DNA from: Aquimarina muelleri DSM 19832
Lineage (GTDB): Bacteria > Bacteroidota > Bacteroidia > Flavobacteriales > Flavobacteriaceae
NCBI RefSeq assembly: GCF_000430665.1
Contig: NZ_AUML01000003.1
Location: 62,001 to 126,000 of the forward strand
DNA length: 64,000 nt
Direction: 5' to 3'
How positions within the stretch are numbered: the first letter of the stretch is position 1; every line of letters starts with the position of its first letter. This document shows, in pieces, positions 44,350 through 52,298 of this stretch. The position numbers were made by a program, and so were the translations under genes. The notes beneath the pieces are model-generated. The model did not search any database and had not been told where the DNA came from. It worked only from the letters and a program-made list of their open reading frames with translations.

Positions 44350-45502
44350 TGCACAGATAGAAATACAGTTAATCGCTAGCATGGTTGCTATAGCTTGTGC
44401 TATACCAGGAGTATTTTTGGTATTACGAAAAATGGCATTAATTACAGATGCGATAAGCCACTCTATACTACCAGGAATAGTTATAGGTTTTTTTATTACA
44501 CAAGATTTATCTTCTCCTCTACTTATTATTCTAGCCGCAATTAGTGGTGTAATAACTGTTGTTTTAGTAGAGTTTATTCAAAAAACAGGTTTGGTTAAAG
44601 AAGACACTGCAATTGGTCTTGTTTTTCCTGCTTTATTTAGTATAGGAGTTATTCTTATTGCTCAAAATGCAAATGATGTACATCTAGACATAGATGCTGT
44701 ACTATTAGGAGAACTTGCTTTTGCACCTTTTGATAGACTTACTATAGGAGGGCAAGATGTTGGCCCTAAATCTTTATGGATTATCGGCACTATAGTATTA
44801 ATCACCCTTGGACTATTACTAGCATTTTTTAAAGAACTAAAAGTAAGTACATTTGATGCTGGGTTAGCTTCTGCTATGGGTTTATCACCTGTAATTATGC
44901 ATTATGGCTTAATGACAATTTCATCGATCACAACTGTTGGTGCTTTTGATGCCGTAGGTGCCATTTTAGTAATAGCATTAATGATTGCTCCGGCTGCCAC
45001 CGCATATTTACTAACTAATGACTTAAAAAAAATGTTATTACTTTCAGTTATTTTTGGAGTAAGTAGCGCTATAATGGGCTATTGGCTAGCCCACATATTA
45101 GATACTTCAATTTCTGGATCGATGACCACTGTATTGGGACTAATTTTCTTATTAGTATATCTATTCGCTCCTAGCAAAGGATTATTTTCTGTTTTATATC
45201 GACAAAAACAACAACGTATCGAAGTCTCTCTACTTACGTTTCTGTTACACTTAGGAAATCATCAAGAAGAAGAAGAACGACATGTAAAACACTTAAATGA
45301 GCATATTAATTGGCAAAAGGTACAGTCAAAATCTGTTTTAGATCTTGCTCTAAAAAACAATATGATCACTATCCATAAAGATATTGTTACTTTAACTAAA
45401 AAAGGAGAAACCTTTACCACAGAAGCTATTGATTATATTGTAGATAATAAAAATTCTGAAATCGAAAACATGAAGGATCGATTTTTCTTGTTTAGAGGCT
45501 AG
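44342..45502 (+). CDS. second metal ABC transporter permease with C-terminal winged-helix-like tail
   Basis: A 386-residue ABC-3 permease: PGVFLVLRKMALITDAISHS, FAPFDRLTIG, VGAFDAVGAILVIALMIAPA and further membrane helices. A soluble end covers about 295-386: RIEVSLLTFLLHLGNHQEEE, LDLALKNNMITIHKD, TLTKKGETFTTEA. It is a weaker version of the wing-helix tail of its neighbour, with a histidine/glutamate-rich stretch (HQEEEERHVKH) that could bind metal. The two permeases probably form a heterodimer. Last gene of the metal operon. Confidence 0.9.
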   Translation: MSSAQIEIQLIASMVAIACAIPGVFLVLRKMALITDAISHSILPGIVIGFFITQDLSSPLLIILAAISGVITVVLVEFIQKTGLVKEDTAIGLVFPALFSIGVILIAQNANDVHLDIDAVLLGELAFAPFDRLTIGGQDVGPKSLWIIGTIVLITLGLLLAFFKELKVSTFDAGLASAMGLSPVIMHYGLMTISSITTVGAFDAVGAILVIALMIAPAATAYLLTNDLKKMLLLSVIFGVSSAIMGYWLAHILDTSISGSMTTVLGLIFLLVYLFAPSKGLFSVLYRQKQQRIEVSLLTFLLHLGNHQEEEERHVKHLNEHINWQKVQSKSVLDLALKNNMITIHKDIVTLTKKGETFTTEAIDYIVDNKNSEIENMKDRFFLFRG

Positions 45503-45581
45503 TTTTATTTCATCCCATTTGCATTAAAAAATTAAGAATAAAGAATTTTTCAACCAATCCATAAATTGTATCTTTGATTAC

Positions 45582-45935
45582 ATGAAAATATTTATTCCTC
45601 TCTTTGTATCCCTTTTTTCTTTTACTATTTCTGCTCAAGATAAGCCTGTTCGTTTGGTAGAAGAAAAACAAAAAAAACGAACTATTCTTTATGTTAAAAA
45701 TGATACTAACGAAGACAAAAGTGTTTTCTTAAAAGTGAACCCTACTGGATATAGAAGAAGTGCACAACGACCTATACTTAAAAAAATTCCTCCAAAAAGC
45801 AAGGTACAGATGTTAATATTAATTCCGTTAACAGATACAGAATCTTATTATACCCATACCTTAATTGTTAATGACACATTACAAGCTATTGATGTCGATC
45901 GTAGCAAAAGGCTAAAAAAAGGAGATAGTCTTTAA
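45582..45935 (+). CDS. small secreted protein of unknown function
   Basis: A 117-residue protein with signal peptide MKIFIPLFVSLFSFTISAQ. The mature part is basic, with beta-strand-like stretches (TILYVKNDTNEDKSVFLKV, KVQMLILIPLTDTESYYTHT). It resembles a small immunoglobulin-like or chaperone-like domain, but I do not recognise it. An exact -7 box TATCTTTG (45569-45576) ends 5 bases before the ATG, suggesting a leaderless mRNA separate from the metal operon 80 bp upstream. Confidence 0.7.
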   Translation: MKIFIPLFVSLFSFTISAQDKPVRLVEEKQKKRTILYVKNDTNEDKSVFLKVNPTGYRRSAQRPILKKIPPKSKVQMLILIPLTDTESYYTHTLIVNDTLQAIDVDRSKRLKKGDSL

Positions 45936-45945
45936 CTCAAAAAAA

Positions 45946-46677
45946 CTATCTAGCAACATAATTCCTTATCTCAAACAGCTCTTTGAAGCCTAGTTTTAGA
46001 TATACATTCTTACCCATATCAGATGCCTGTAGCATTACGTAATCCATATTATTTATAATCGCTACATTTATTAATGATTTCATTATTTGTGCTGCAAAAC
46101 CTCTTTTCCGCATTTGAGGAACAACCCCTACGCCATGTACACCTACAATATTATTAGTTTGAAATAGTATAGCTGTCCCTATAGGCTCGTCATTATAATA
46201 AGCTAAATAATAGTGAATATCTTTATATGTATTTACCAGTATATTTTCTGAAATCTTATATCTAAAAGCCTTTGGATATAAATCTGTCCACATCTTCATT
46301 TCAAGCGTTTTATGTATCCGCTTTATTTTTATCTCATTTCCTATTTCAAAATATGTATCTGGCTTAAGATACATAGCTACTTGTTTAAACTTCAACTCAA
46401 AATGATTTTTCAAAAAAAGTACATCCTCATTTTTACTTTTAGTATTCCAATATGGAATAGTTAGGTTACCAGATCTTATTATTTCTTTAACTAGATCTAT
46501 ATCATTCTCTTTCAAATTCCTAGAAAACCATAACCTATTAGGCCAATCACTATCTTTTATTTTACAATACTCAAACCCTGGAGTTTTATAGTAAGAATCA
46601 AAAGGAACGCTTGCTGTTTTCCATAAAGAGGTTAGGTTTTCGATATTGGCATCTATAATACTAGATATTTCTTTCAT
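45946..46677 (-). CDS. GNAT-family N-acetyltransferase
   Basis: A 243-residue protein. The C-terminal GNAT fold has the acetyl-CoA loop VGVVPQMRKRGFAAQIMKSL and MLQASDMGKNVYLKLGFKEL. The N-terminal ~100 residues form a second, divergent domain. The substrate is unknown. Its start overlaps the stop of the DMT gene by 4 bp, so the two are translationally coupled in a nitroreductase-DMT-GNAT operon. Confidence 0.88.
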   Translation of the reverse strand: MKEISSIIDANIENLTSLWKTASVPFDSYYKTPGFEYCKIKDSDWPNRLWFSRNLKENDIDLVKEIIRSGNLTIPYWNTKSKNEDVLFLKNHFELKFKQVAMYLKPDTYFEIGNEIKIKRIHKTLEMKMWTDLYPKAFRYKISENILVNTYKDIHYYLAYYNDEPIGTAILFQTNNIVGVHGVGVVPQMRKRGFAAQIMKSLINVAIINNMDYVMLQASDMGKNVYLKLGFKELFEIRNYVAR

Positions 46678-47123
46678 TTTAAATTAATTAATAATATTCC
46701 TATAAGCATTGTAATAACACCTACTATTTTTTTTATTGTTATCGGTTCGGTTGGTAAACTTAACCATCCAAACTGTCCTGCTATAATCGAAAAAATCAAC
46801 TGCCCAGATAATCCTAACGAAATCATTGTTGCTATTCCTAATTTTGGAATAGTATAGTAGTATAAGCTAACCCCTATTACACTACAAAGACCACCTGTAA
46901 ACCATAGATATATCGGAATTTCCTTTATCTCCACTAAACTTGGAACACTTTTAGTGGTAAAGACAATAAATATAAATGCAAAAATCAGACTACTCGTAAA
47001 AGCTACTATCGACGCCAATAATGGGTTTTTTAACAAAACTCCCAAATGAGCATTCAACCCACCTTGGGCAGCCAGAAATGCTCCTCCAAAAAATGCAATG
47101 ACAGATAATATGTATGTGTTCAT
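46674..47123 (-). CDS. DMT-superfamily (DUF606/YdcZ-like) membrane protein
   Basis: A 149-residue protein with five predicted membrane helices, starting VIAFFGGAFLAAQGGLNAHL and ending GVITMLIGILLINL. This is the half-size DMT family whose members work as homo- or heterodimers. It overlaps the genes on both sides by 4 bp (ATGA-type junctions). The transported compound is unknown. Confidence 0.9.
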   Translation of the reverse strand: MNTYILSVIAFFGGAFLAAQGGLNAHLGVLLKNPLLASIVAFTSSLIFAFIFIVFTTKSVPSLVEIKEIPIYLWFTGGLCSVIGVSLYYYTIPKLGIATMISLGLSGQLIFSIIAGQFGWLSLPTEPITIKKIVGVITMLIGILLINLK

Positions 47124-47749
47124 ATTTCTTCAAATAATTTATGGATTGGCTTTCTGGTTTTTGAATAATATTGAGTTTTATCTTTATCAGAACGGTATCC
47201 AATGGCAGCAATCACAGATGCACTAAGACCTTGTTCGGAAAGTTTCAAGATATCGTTATATTTTTCTGGAATAAACCCTTCCATTGGGCAAGCATCAATT
47301 TTTAGTTCTGCGCAACTATACAACAAATTACTAAGAGCCAAATATGTTTGCAAAGCTGTCCAATGTTGGTATTCTTTTATAGACTTTTCTTTTATTTTAG
47401 TCTTTATAAAATCACCGTACCCTCTTAAATCTTCTATACTACTCTGTTCTGTGTATGATTTTAAAGCTATAAACTCATCCACATGTTCTTCGCTTTTTTT
47501 GATATAATTACAAAAAACAACAATATAAGAAGCGTCTGTTATTTGATTCTGTTGCCATGAGAATTTTTTTAGTTCCTCTCTTAACTCTTTATCTTTAATA
47601 AATAACACCTTATATAACTGAAGGCCAAATGAAGAAACAGATAACTGTATACTTTCTTTTAAAACATCTAAACTGTGATCTTCAATTTTTCTTGAAGGGT
47701 CAAATTTTTTTGTAGCGTAACGCCATTTTAAATTTTCTAATACATTCAT
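47120..47749 (-). CDS. NAD(P)H-dependent nitroreductase-family oxidoreductase
   Basis: A 209-residue NfsB-like FMN enzyme: RYATKKFDPSRKIEDHSLDV near the N-terminus, QLSVSSFGLQLYKVLFIKD, and AELKIDACPMEGFIPEKY with IAAIGYRSDKDKTQ near the end. Such enzymes reduce quinones or nitroaromatics. First gene of the three-gene operon. The Crp-type regulator gene starts 670 bp further along on the same strand and may control it. Confidence 0.92.
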   Translation of the reverse strand: MNVLENLKWRYATKKFDPSRKIEDHSLDVLKESIQLSVSSFGLQLYKVLFIKDKELREELKKFSWQQNQITDASYIVVFCNYIKKSEEHVDEFIALKSYTEQSSIEDLRGYGDFIKTKIKEKSIKEYQHWTALQTYLALSNLLYSCAELKIDACPMEGFIPEKYNDILKLSEQGLSASVIAAIGYRSDKDKTQYYSKTRKPIHKLFEEI

Positions 47750-47822
47750 AATTTTCTTTTAAGATTCATTGCGAAAATAAATCCAAGAAATAGGATGCAC
47801 ATTTACATATGTTGATTCTACA

Positions 47823-48422
47823 CTATTTTTTTAATTCTTTTCTTATTCTACTTAGTTGGGTGGGTGTAATACCCAAATGAGAAGCAATATACATTTGTGG
47901 TATTCTTTGATCTAGATTTGGATGTTGATTTAATAATTTCATATACCTTTTAGTTGCGTTTTCCATTACTATAGAAACCTCTATTTGCTCCTTTTCTATC
48001 ACCCAATTTTTCTCTAAATATGCTATATAGAAATTTTTTAAATCTTCATGTTTAAAAATAAGTTCTCTATACTTTTTATAATTAATACTTATCAACACCA
48101 CCTTTTCTAATGTTTCTAAAGTAAATGTAGAAGGTGTCTGTAAAAGATTTGAAACGGTAGACCCTGCCAAATCATTTTCTAAGAAAATATTTTTAGTATA
48201 CACATCACCTCTATCATTGGTAAAATAAGCTCTTAATGCCCCTTTACAAACAAAATAAATGTTTTTTGCTATTTGCCCATTCCTTAACAGAACCTCTTCT
48301 TTATTTAAAATCTTAAAGGTAACAATAGATTGCATAAACTGCCAAGAATCAATAGTTATTGGAGAATAACTATCTAATTTTGTTTTTAGTTTACTCATAT
48401 ATTTTTCTTGATCAATCTCCAT
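47823..48422 (-). CDS. Crp/Fnr-family transcriptional regulator
   Basis: The start is set at the ATG at 48422 (MEIDQEKYMSKLKTKLDSYS). An upstream TTG at 48476 lies inside a terminator hairpin, so it is unlikely. The 199-residue product has a cyclic-nucleotide-binding-like barrel (EEVLLRNGQIAKNIYFVCKG, ALRAYFTNDRGDVYTKNIFL). A C-terminal helix-turn-helix follows (YIASHLGITPTQLSRIRKEL). There are no Fnr-type N-terminal cysteines. The ligand is unknown. It lies upstream of the nitroreductase operon on the same strand. Confidence 0.88.
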   Translation of the reverse strand: MEIDQEKYMSKLKTKLDSYSPITIDSWQFMQSIVTFKILNKEEVLLRNGQIAKNIYFVCKGALRAYFTNDRGDVYTKNIFLENDLAGSTVSNLLQTPSTFTLETLEKVVLISINYKKYRELIFKHEDLKNFYIAYLEKNWVIEKEQIEVSIVMENATKRYMKLLNQHPNLDQRIPQMYIASHLGITPTQLSRIRKELKK

Positions 48423-48458
48423 TTTGGTTTTATGTTTAAAAAAAATAAGTATAAATCT

Positions 48459-48506
48459 AAAAGTAAAAAACCACAATACTTGTCTGTATTGTGGTTTTTT
48501 ACTTTT
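48459..48506 (-). terminator. strong rho-independent terminator
   Basis: A perfect 21-bp stem (48459-48479 with 48486-48506) with a 6-nt loop and T runs. It separates the E2 gene from the Crp-type gene. Confidence 0.9.
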
Positions 48507-48521
48507 GATAAAAGAACTCTT

Positions 48522-48621
48522 TTACTTGTTAGAACTAAGCAACCTATCCATCATGGATTTCAACTCTTCAATTTCCTTTTGCTGCTAAATAGTCTACAAT
48601 GTTAATTCTTCGATTTTTTTA
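48522..48621 (-). pseudogene. C-terminal scrap of a tail-fibre/intramolecular-chaperone-type protein
   Basis: On the minus strand one frame reads KKIEELTL, stop, TI, stop, QQKEIEELKSMMDRLLSSNK and then its natural stop at 48522-48524. This is the typical C-terminal coil of Flavobacteria proteins that end in a peptidase-S74-like tail-fibre chaperone domain. Two in-frame TAG codons and the lack of any upstream domain show decay. It sits in the 120-bp gap between the E2 gene and the terminator. Confidence 0.6.
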
Positions 48622-48627
48622 AGAATA

Positions 48628-49962
48628 TTAGAACTCCCTATTCGCATCCCAAGTCTCTAAATAATCTTTTACACGTTGTACAAACTGTCCTCCTAGTGCT
48701 CCGTTTACTACTCTATGGTCATAAGAGTGAGATAAGAACATTTTATATCGAATACCTATAAAATCTCCTTCGGGAGTTTCTATAACCGCAGGAACTTTTC
48801 TAATTGCTCCCAAAGCCAAAATACCTACTTGCGGTTGATTAATGATTGGTGTTCCCATTATACTACCAAAGGTACCTACATTAGTTACGGTATAGGTTCC
48901 TCCTTGGGTATCATCTGGTTTTAAAGCTTTGGTACGTGCTCTGTTAGCAAGGTCGTTTACTGCTTTGGTCATCCCTACTAGATTTAATTGATCTGCGTTT
49001 TTAATTACAGGAACGATTAAATTACCATCTGGCAAGGCTGCTGCCATACCAAGATTTATGTTTTTCTTTTTAATTATAGTATCTCCAGAAACAGAGATAT
49101 TCATCATCGGGAAATCTTTAAGTGCTTTTGCAACTGCCTCCATAAATATCGGAGTAAACGTAAGGTTTTCTCCCTCTCGCTTCATAAACCCGTCTTTTAC
49201 CTTTTTTCTCCAGTTCCAGATATTGGTTACATCTGCTTCAATAAACGATTGTACGTGTGCCGAAGTTTGTACAGATTCTACCATGTGATGCGCAATAAGC
49301 TTGCCCATTCTGGTCATTTCGATAATCTCATCTTCTCCCGATGCTGCTATTGGTGTAGCTTTAGTAACTTCTGATTTTTTTGCAACCGATACGGATTGTG
49401 GTTCTGTTTTACCTACTGATGGAGAGACTACTTTTCCATTTTTACGATCCTCTACAAACTGTAAAATATCATTTTTGGTAACTCGCCCATCTTTACCAGT
49501 TCCAGAAATAGCTTCTAGTTCTTGTAAAGAAACACCTTCTGTAGCAGCAATATTTTTTACTAACGGAGAGTAGAATTTACTACTTTCAGAAAAATCAACT
49601 TTACCCGCTGTAACTTCTTCTGTTGTTTTAACGATTGCAGTTTCTATAGCAACTGCTTCTTTTGGAGTTTCTTCTACTTTTGAAGTAGTTTCTTGAGTAG
49701 CTACCTCTGCACTACCCTCACCTTCGGTTTCTATTACAGCAATAACCTGACCTACCTGTACTACATCATCTACTTCAAAAAGTTTTTCTATAAGTACACC
49801 TTCTACCTCACTAGGTACTTCACTATCTACTTTATCTGTTGCAATTTCAACAACTGCGTCATCCAATTCAATAGTATCTCCAACTTCTTTTAACCAAGTT
49901 GTTATTGTTGCTTCTGCAACACTCTCACCCATTTTTGGAAGTTTAAGCTCAAATTTTGCCAT
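48628..49962 (-). CDS. 2-oxoacid dehydrogenase E2 (dihydrolipoyl acyltransferase)
   Basis: A 444-residue protein. The lipoyl domain (residues 1-80) has the lipoyl lysine in EIATDKVDSEVPSE (Lys44). A linker rich in Glu/Ala/Thr follows. The E3-binding domain is about 131-172 (YSPLVKNIAATEGVSLQELE, GTGKDGRVTKNDIL). The acyltransferase domain ends in SHSYDHRVVNGALGGQFVQR with the active-site His and Asp. The DKVDSE lipoyl motif in this phylum fits the branched-chain 2-oxoacid complex better than the pyruvate one. No E1 or E3 is nearby. Confidence 0.9.
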   Translation of the reverse strand: MAKFELKLPKMGESVAEATITTWLKEVGDTIELDDAVVEIATDKVDSEVPSEVEGVLIEKLFEVDDVVQVGQVIAVIETEGEGSAEVATQETTSKVEETPKEAVAIETAIVKTTEEVTAGKVDFSESSKFYSPLVKNIAATEGVSLQELEAISGTGKDGRVTKNDILQFVEDRKNGKVVSPSVGKTEPQSVSVAKKSEVTKATPIAASGEDEIIEMTRMGKLIAHHMVESVQTSAHVQSFIEADVTNIWNWRKKVKDGFMKREGENLTFTPIFMEAVAKALKDFPMMNISVSGDTIIKKKNINLGMAAALPDGNLIVPVIKNADQLNLVGMTKAVNDLANRARTKALKPDDTQGGTYTVTNVGTFGSIMGTPIINQPQVGILALGAIRKVPAVIETPEGDFIGIRYKMFLSHSYDHRVVNGALGGQFVQRVKDYLETWDANREF

Positions 49963-50191
49963 ATCCGTAATTAAAAGTGTTTATTAGTTATAGTTTTTGC
50001 GAATTTAATCAAAATTCAACTCAAACGTTATTTTTTCTTTATTAATTTTGTCTGAAAAATGTTTTTCAGCAGGTAACCCTCTTTTTTTTCTCTTGATATA
50101 TCTTTTTAAATATAATATTATATCTAAAAAAACAATTCTTTCTCAATTAAAATAAACTTTAATTTTTTTAAAAAAAACAGCTTATAATTCT

Positions 50192-50812
50192 TTATCCATT
50201 TCTCAACGCATTTACAAAAGGTATTCTATTAAGTATACTTCTACCCAAAGTAACCTCATCAGCATATTCAAGTTCATCATTAACACCTATACCTCTTGCA
50301 ATAGTAGACGTTTTTATATCCACTCCTTCTAATTGTTTATATATAAAAAAATTGGTTGTGTCCCCTTCCATAGTTGCGCTTAATGCAAATATTAATTCTT
50401 CTACATTATCTGATTTAGCTTTTTCTATCAAAGAATTAATATGTAACTCTTGCGGTCCAACACCATCCAACGGGCTTATTTTCCCTCCCAATACATGATA
50501 CAAACCTCTATATTGCCCTGTACTTTCTATTGCCATTACATCTCTAATATCTTCTACAACACAAATAATTTTACGGTTTCGAACTGGATTACTACAAATT
50601 TCACAGGTATCCATATCACTAATGCTATGACAAACCTTACAAAACTTAATTTCTTTTCGCAATGTTCCTAATGCATTAACCAAATGTTGCGTTTGGGTTT
50701 CTGGTTGCCTTAGTAAATGCAATACTAATCGTAATGCAGTTCGTTTTCCTATCCCAGGTAACTGAGACATTTCATAAACAGCGTTTTCTAATAATTTCGA
50801 AGAAAATTCCAT
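50192..50812 (-). CDS. recR: recombination mediator RecR
   Basis: A 206-residue protein. The N-terminal HhH region has [20 protein letters not shown]. The zinc site has [16 protein letters not shown] (four Cys). The Toprim domain has [20 protein letters not shown] and [15 protein letters not shown], ending in [20 protein letters not shown]. It works with RecF/RecO to load RecA at gaps. Monocistronic here. Confidence 0.97.
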   Translation of the reverse strand: MEFSSKLLENAVYEMSQLPGIGKRTALRLVLHLLRQPETQTQHLVNALGTLRKEIKFCKVCHSISDMDTCEICSNPVRNRKIICVVEDIRDVMAIESTGQYRGLYHVLGGKISPLDGVGPQELHINSLIEKAKSDNVEELIFALSATMEGDTTNFFIYKQLEGVDIKTSTIARGIGVNDELEYADEVTLGRSILNRIPFVNALRNG

Positions 50813-50963
50813 AATGCAACAAATGTACTATTTTTTGATTATTTAGATAACTAGTGTTTTCTTAAAAACAACATGCTTACTAAAAGCATCTTCTTTAATT
50901 TATATTATCTACCTTATAAAAACACACAAAACTATTTACTATTTTTACTTCAAAAGTACAGTA

Positions 50964-51125
50964 ATGTTTGAAAGCTTTTCAGAAGAAACTCAACTTATTC
51001 TAACGGTAATTGCCATTGCAATCCTTTTTGCTGCGGTATCCTGGAATACTAAACGAAATAAAAATAAGTTGTATAATCGCGGTAGCCGAAATTTTAAGAA
51101 AAATTATTTAAAAAAGAAAAAATAG
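50964..51125 (+). CDS. 53-residue membrane protein
   Basis: The ATG at 50964 gives MFESFSEETQLILTVIAIAI, one hydrophobic helix (about residues 11-27), and then a very basic tail (TKRNKNKLYNRGSRNFKKNY). Its stop (51123-51125) lies 5 bp before the adenosyltransferase start, so the two are probably one transcript. No family is recognised; the single-helix plus Lys/Arg tail is typical of small membrane-anchored proteins. The coupling to the next gene supports it being real. Confidence 0.6.
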   Translation: MFESFSEETQLILTVIAIAILFAAVSWNTKRNKNKLYNRGSRNFKKNYLKKKK

Positions 51126-51130
51126 CCCTA

Positions 51131-51706
51131 ATGAAAATATACACAAAAACAGGAGACAAAGGAACTACCGCACTATTTGGTGGCACAAGAGTACCTAAAC
51201 ATCATATCAGAATAGATAGTTATGGCACCGTTGATGAGCTAAATTCACATATAGGACTTATTAGAGATCAAAAAATTGACAATATTAGCAAAACAGTTTT
51301 AATAAATATACAGGATAAACTTTTTACTGTTGGAGCTGTTTTGGCTACAGATCCTGAAAAAGCTATTTTAAAAAATGGGGAAAAAAGATTAAATATCCCT
51401 ACAATTTCTATAGAAGATATTGAGTTATTAGAAAAAGAAATGGATAGAATGAATGAATCCTTGCCACCAATGACACATTTTGTATTACCAGGAGGACATC
51501 AAACTGTGTCATTCTGTCATATTGCTCGCTGTGTATGTCGAAGAGCAGAGCGTTTATCCACTGCTTTATATGAAATAGCTCCTTTTGAAGAAAAAACATT
51601 ACAGTACTTAAACCGACTATCTGACTATCTTTTTGTACTGGCACGAAAGTTGTCTCACGATCTTAAAGCAGAGGAAATTGAGTGGATTCCTAAAAAAAAT
51701 TCTTAA
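51131..51706 (+). CDS. cob(I)yrinic acid a,c-diamide adenosyltransferase (PduO type)
   Basis: A 191-residue PduO-type ATR. The N-terminal ATP site is MKIYTKTGDKGTTALFGGTR, then SYGTVDELNSHIG. The cobalamin/catalytic helix is FVLPGGHQTVSFCHIARCVC with RRAER. It ends LSDYLFVLARKLSHD. It makes adenosylcobalamin, which methylmalonyl-CoA mutase needs, and the MeaB chaperone of that mutase is encoded at 61538-62614. A small membrane-protein gene precedes it by 5 bp. Confidence 0.94.
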   Translation: MKIYTKTGDKGTTALFGGTRVPKHHIRIDSYGTVDELNSHIGLIRDQKIDNISKTVLINIQDKLFTVGAVLATDPEKAILKNGEKRLNIPTISIEDIELLEKEMDRMNESLPPMTHFVLPGGHQTVSFCHIARCVCRRAERLSTALYEIAPFEEKTLQYLNRLSDYLFVLARKLSHDLKAEEIEWIPKKNS

Positions 51707-51789
51707 ATTTTTAATGCTAAAAAATCAGTATGGGAAAGCCCTAAAAAATCACGTTCTTATAATTATTGTTTAAATAATTAATTTTTTAC

Positions 51790-51819
51790 TTGACTTTTTA
51801 AACTAAAAAATTATTTTTG
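51790..51819 (+). promoter_or_regulatory. Bacteroidota-type promoter of the DUF2795 gene
   Basis: -33 TTG (51790-51792) and -7 TATTTTTG (51812-51819, exact) at normal spacing, about 23 bp before the start codon. Confidence 0.65.
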
Positions 51820-51842
51820 CAAAAAACAAAACCAGTAAACAT

Positions 51843-52064
51843 ATGTATTGGACTTTAGAATTAGCATCTTACTTAAGCGATGCGCCTTGGCCAGCTACAA
51901 AAGACGAGTTAATAGATTACGCAATTCGTACTGGAGCACCTTTAGAGGTTGTAGAAAACCTACAATCCATTGAGGATGAAGGAGATTCGTATGACTCTAT
52001 TGAAGAGATATGGCCAGATTATCCTACGGATGAAGATTATCTTTGGAATGAGGATGAATATTAA
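51843..52064 (+). CDS. DUF2795 protein
   Basis: A 73-residue, strongly acidic protein: MYWTLELASYLSDAPWPATK, DELIDYAIRTGAPLEVVENL, then a D/E/Y/W-rich end (DYPTDEDYLWNEDEY). It matches DUF2795, a small helical family of unknown function common in this phylum. It has a good promoter and its own terminator, so it is expressed alone. Confidence 0.88.
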   Translation: MYWTLELASYLSDAPWPATKDELIDYAIRTGAPLEVVENLQSIEDEGDSYDSIEEIWPDYPTDEDYLWNEDEY

Positions 52065-52080
52065 AAAACCAAATAGTATT

Positions 52081-52107
52081 AAAAGTCTCGAAAGAGGCTT
52101 TTTTTTT
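52081..52107 (+). terminator. rho-independent terminator
   Basis: A 9-bp stem with one G-U (52081-52089 with 52094-52102), a GAAA tetraloop and a long T run. Confidence 0.85.
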
Positions 52108-52298
52108 GCGTAAATTACGTCAGTTTTATGGTTATTTATAACGCATAAAATATTGTATAACGACTAAGTTAGGTTCTGAAATAATGAAGCAGACTCTTAA
52201 TAAGTTAAGAATCTGAGTTAAATATAATCTTATTATAGATGAAAGACCGATTAATTTCGTTTTGAAATTAGATCTAACTAAACACACAACCATAAATT

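Noticed and set aside
47202-47507. 101-codon plus-strand frame
   Set aside because: Antisense to the nitroreductase gene with no independent support.
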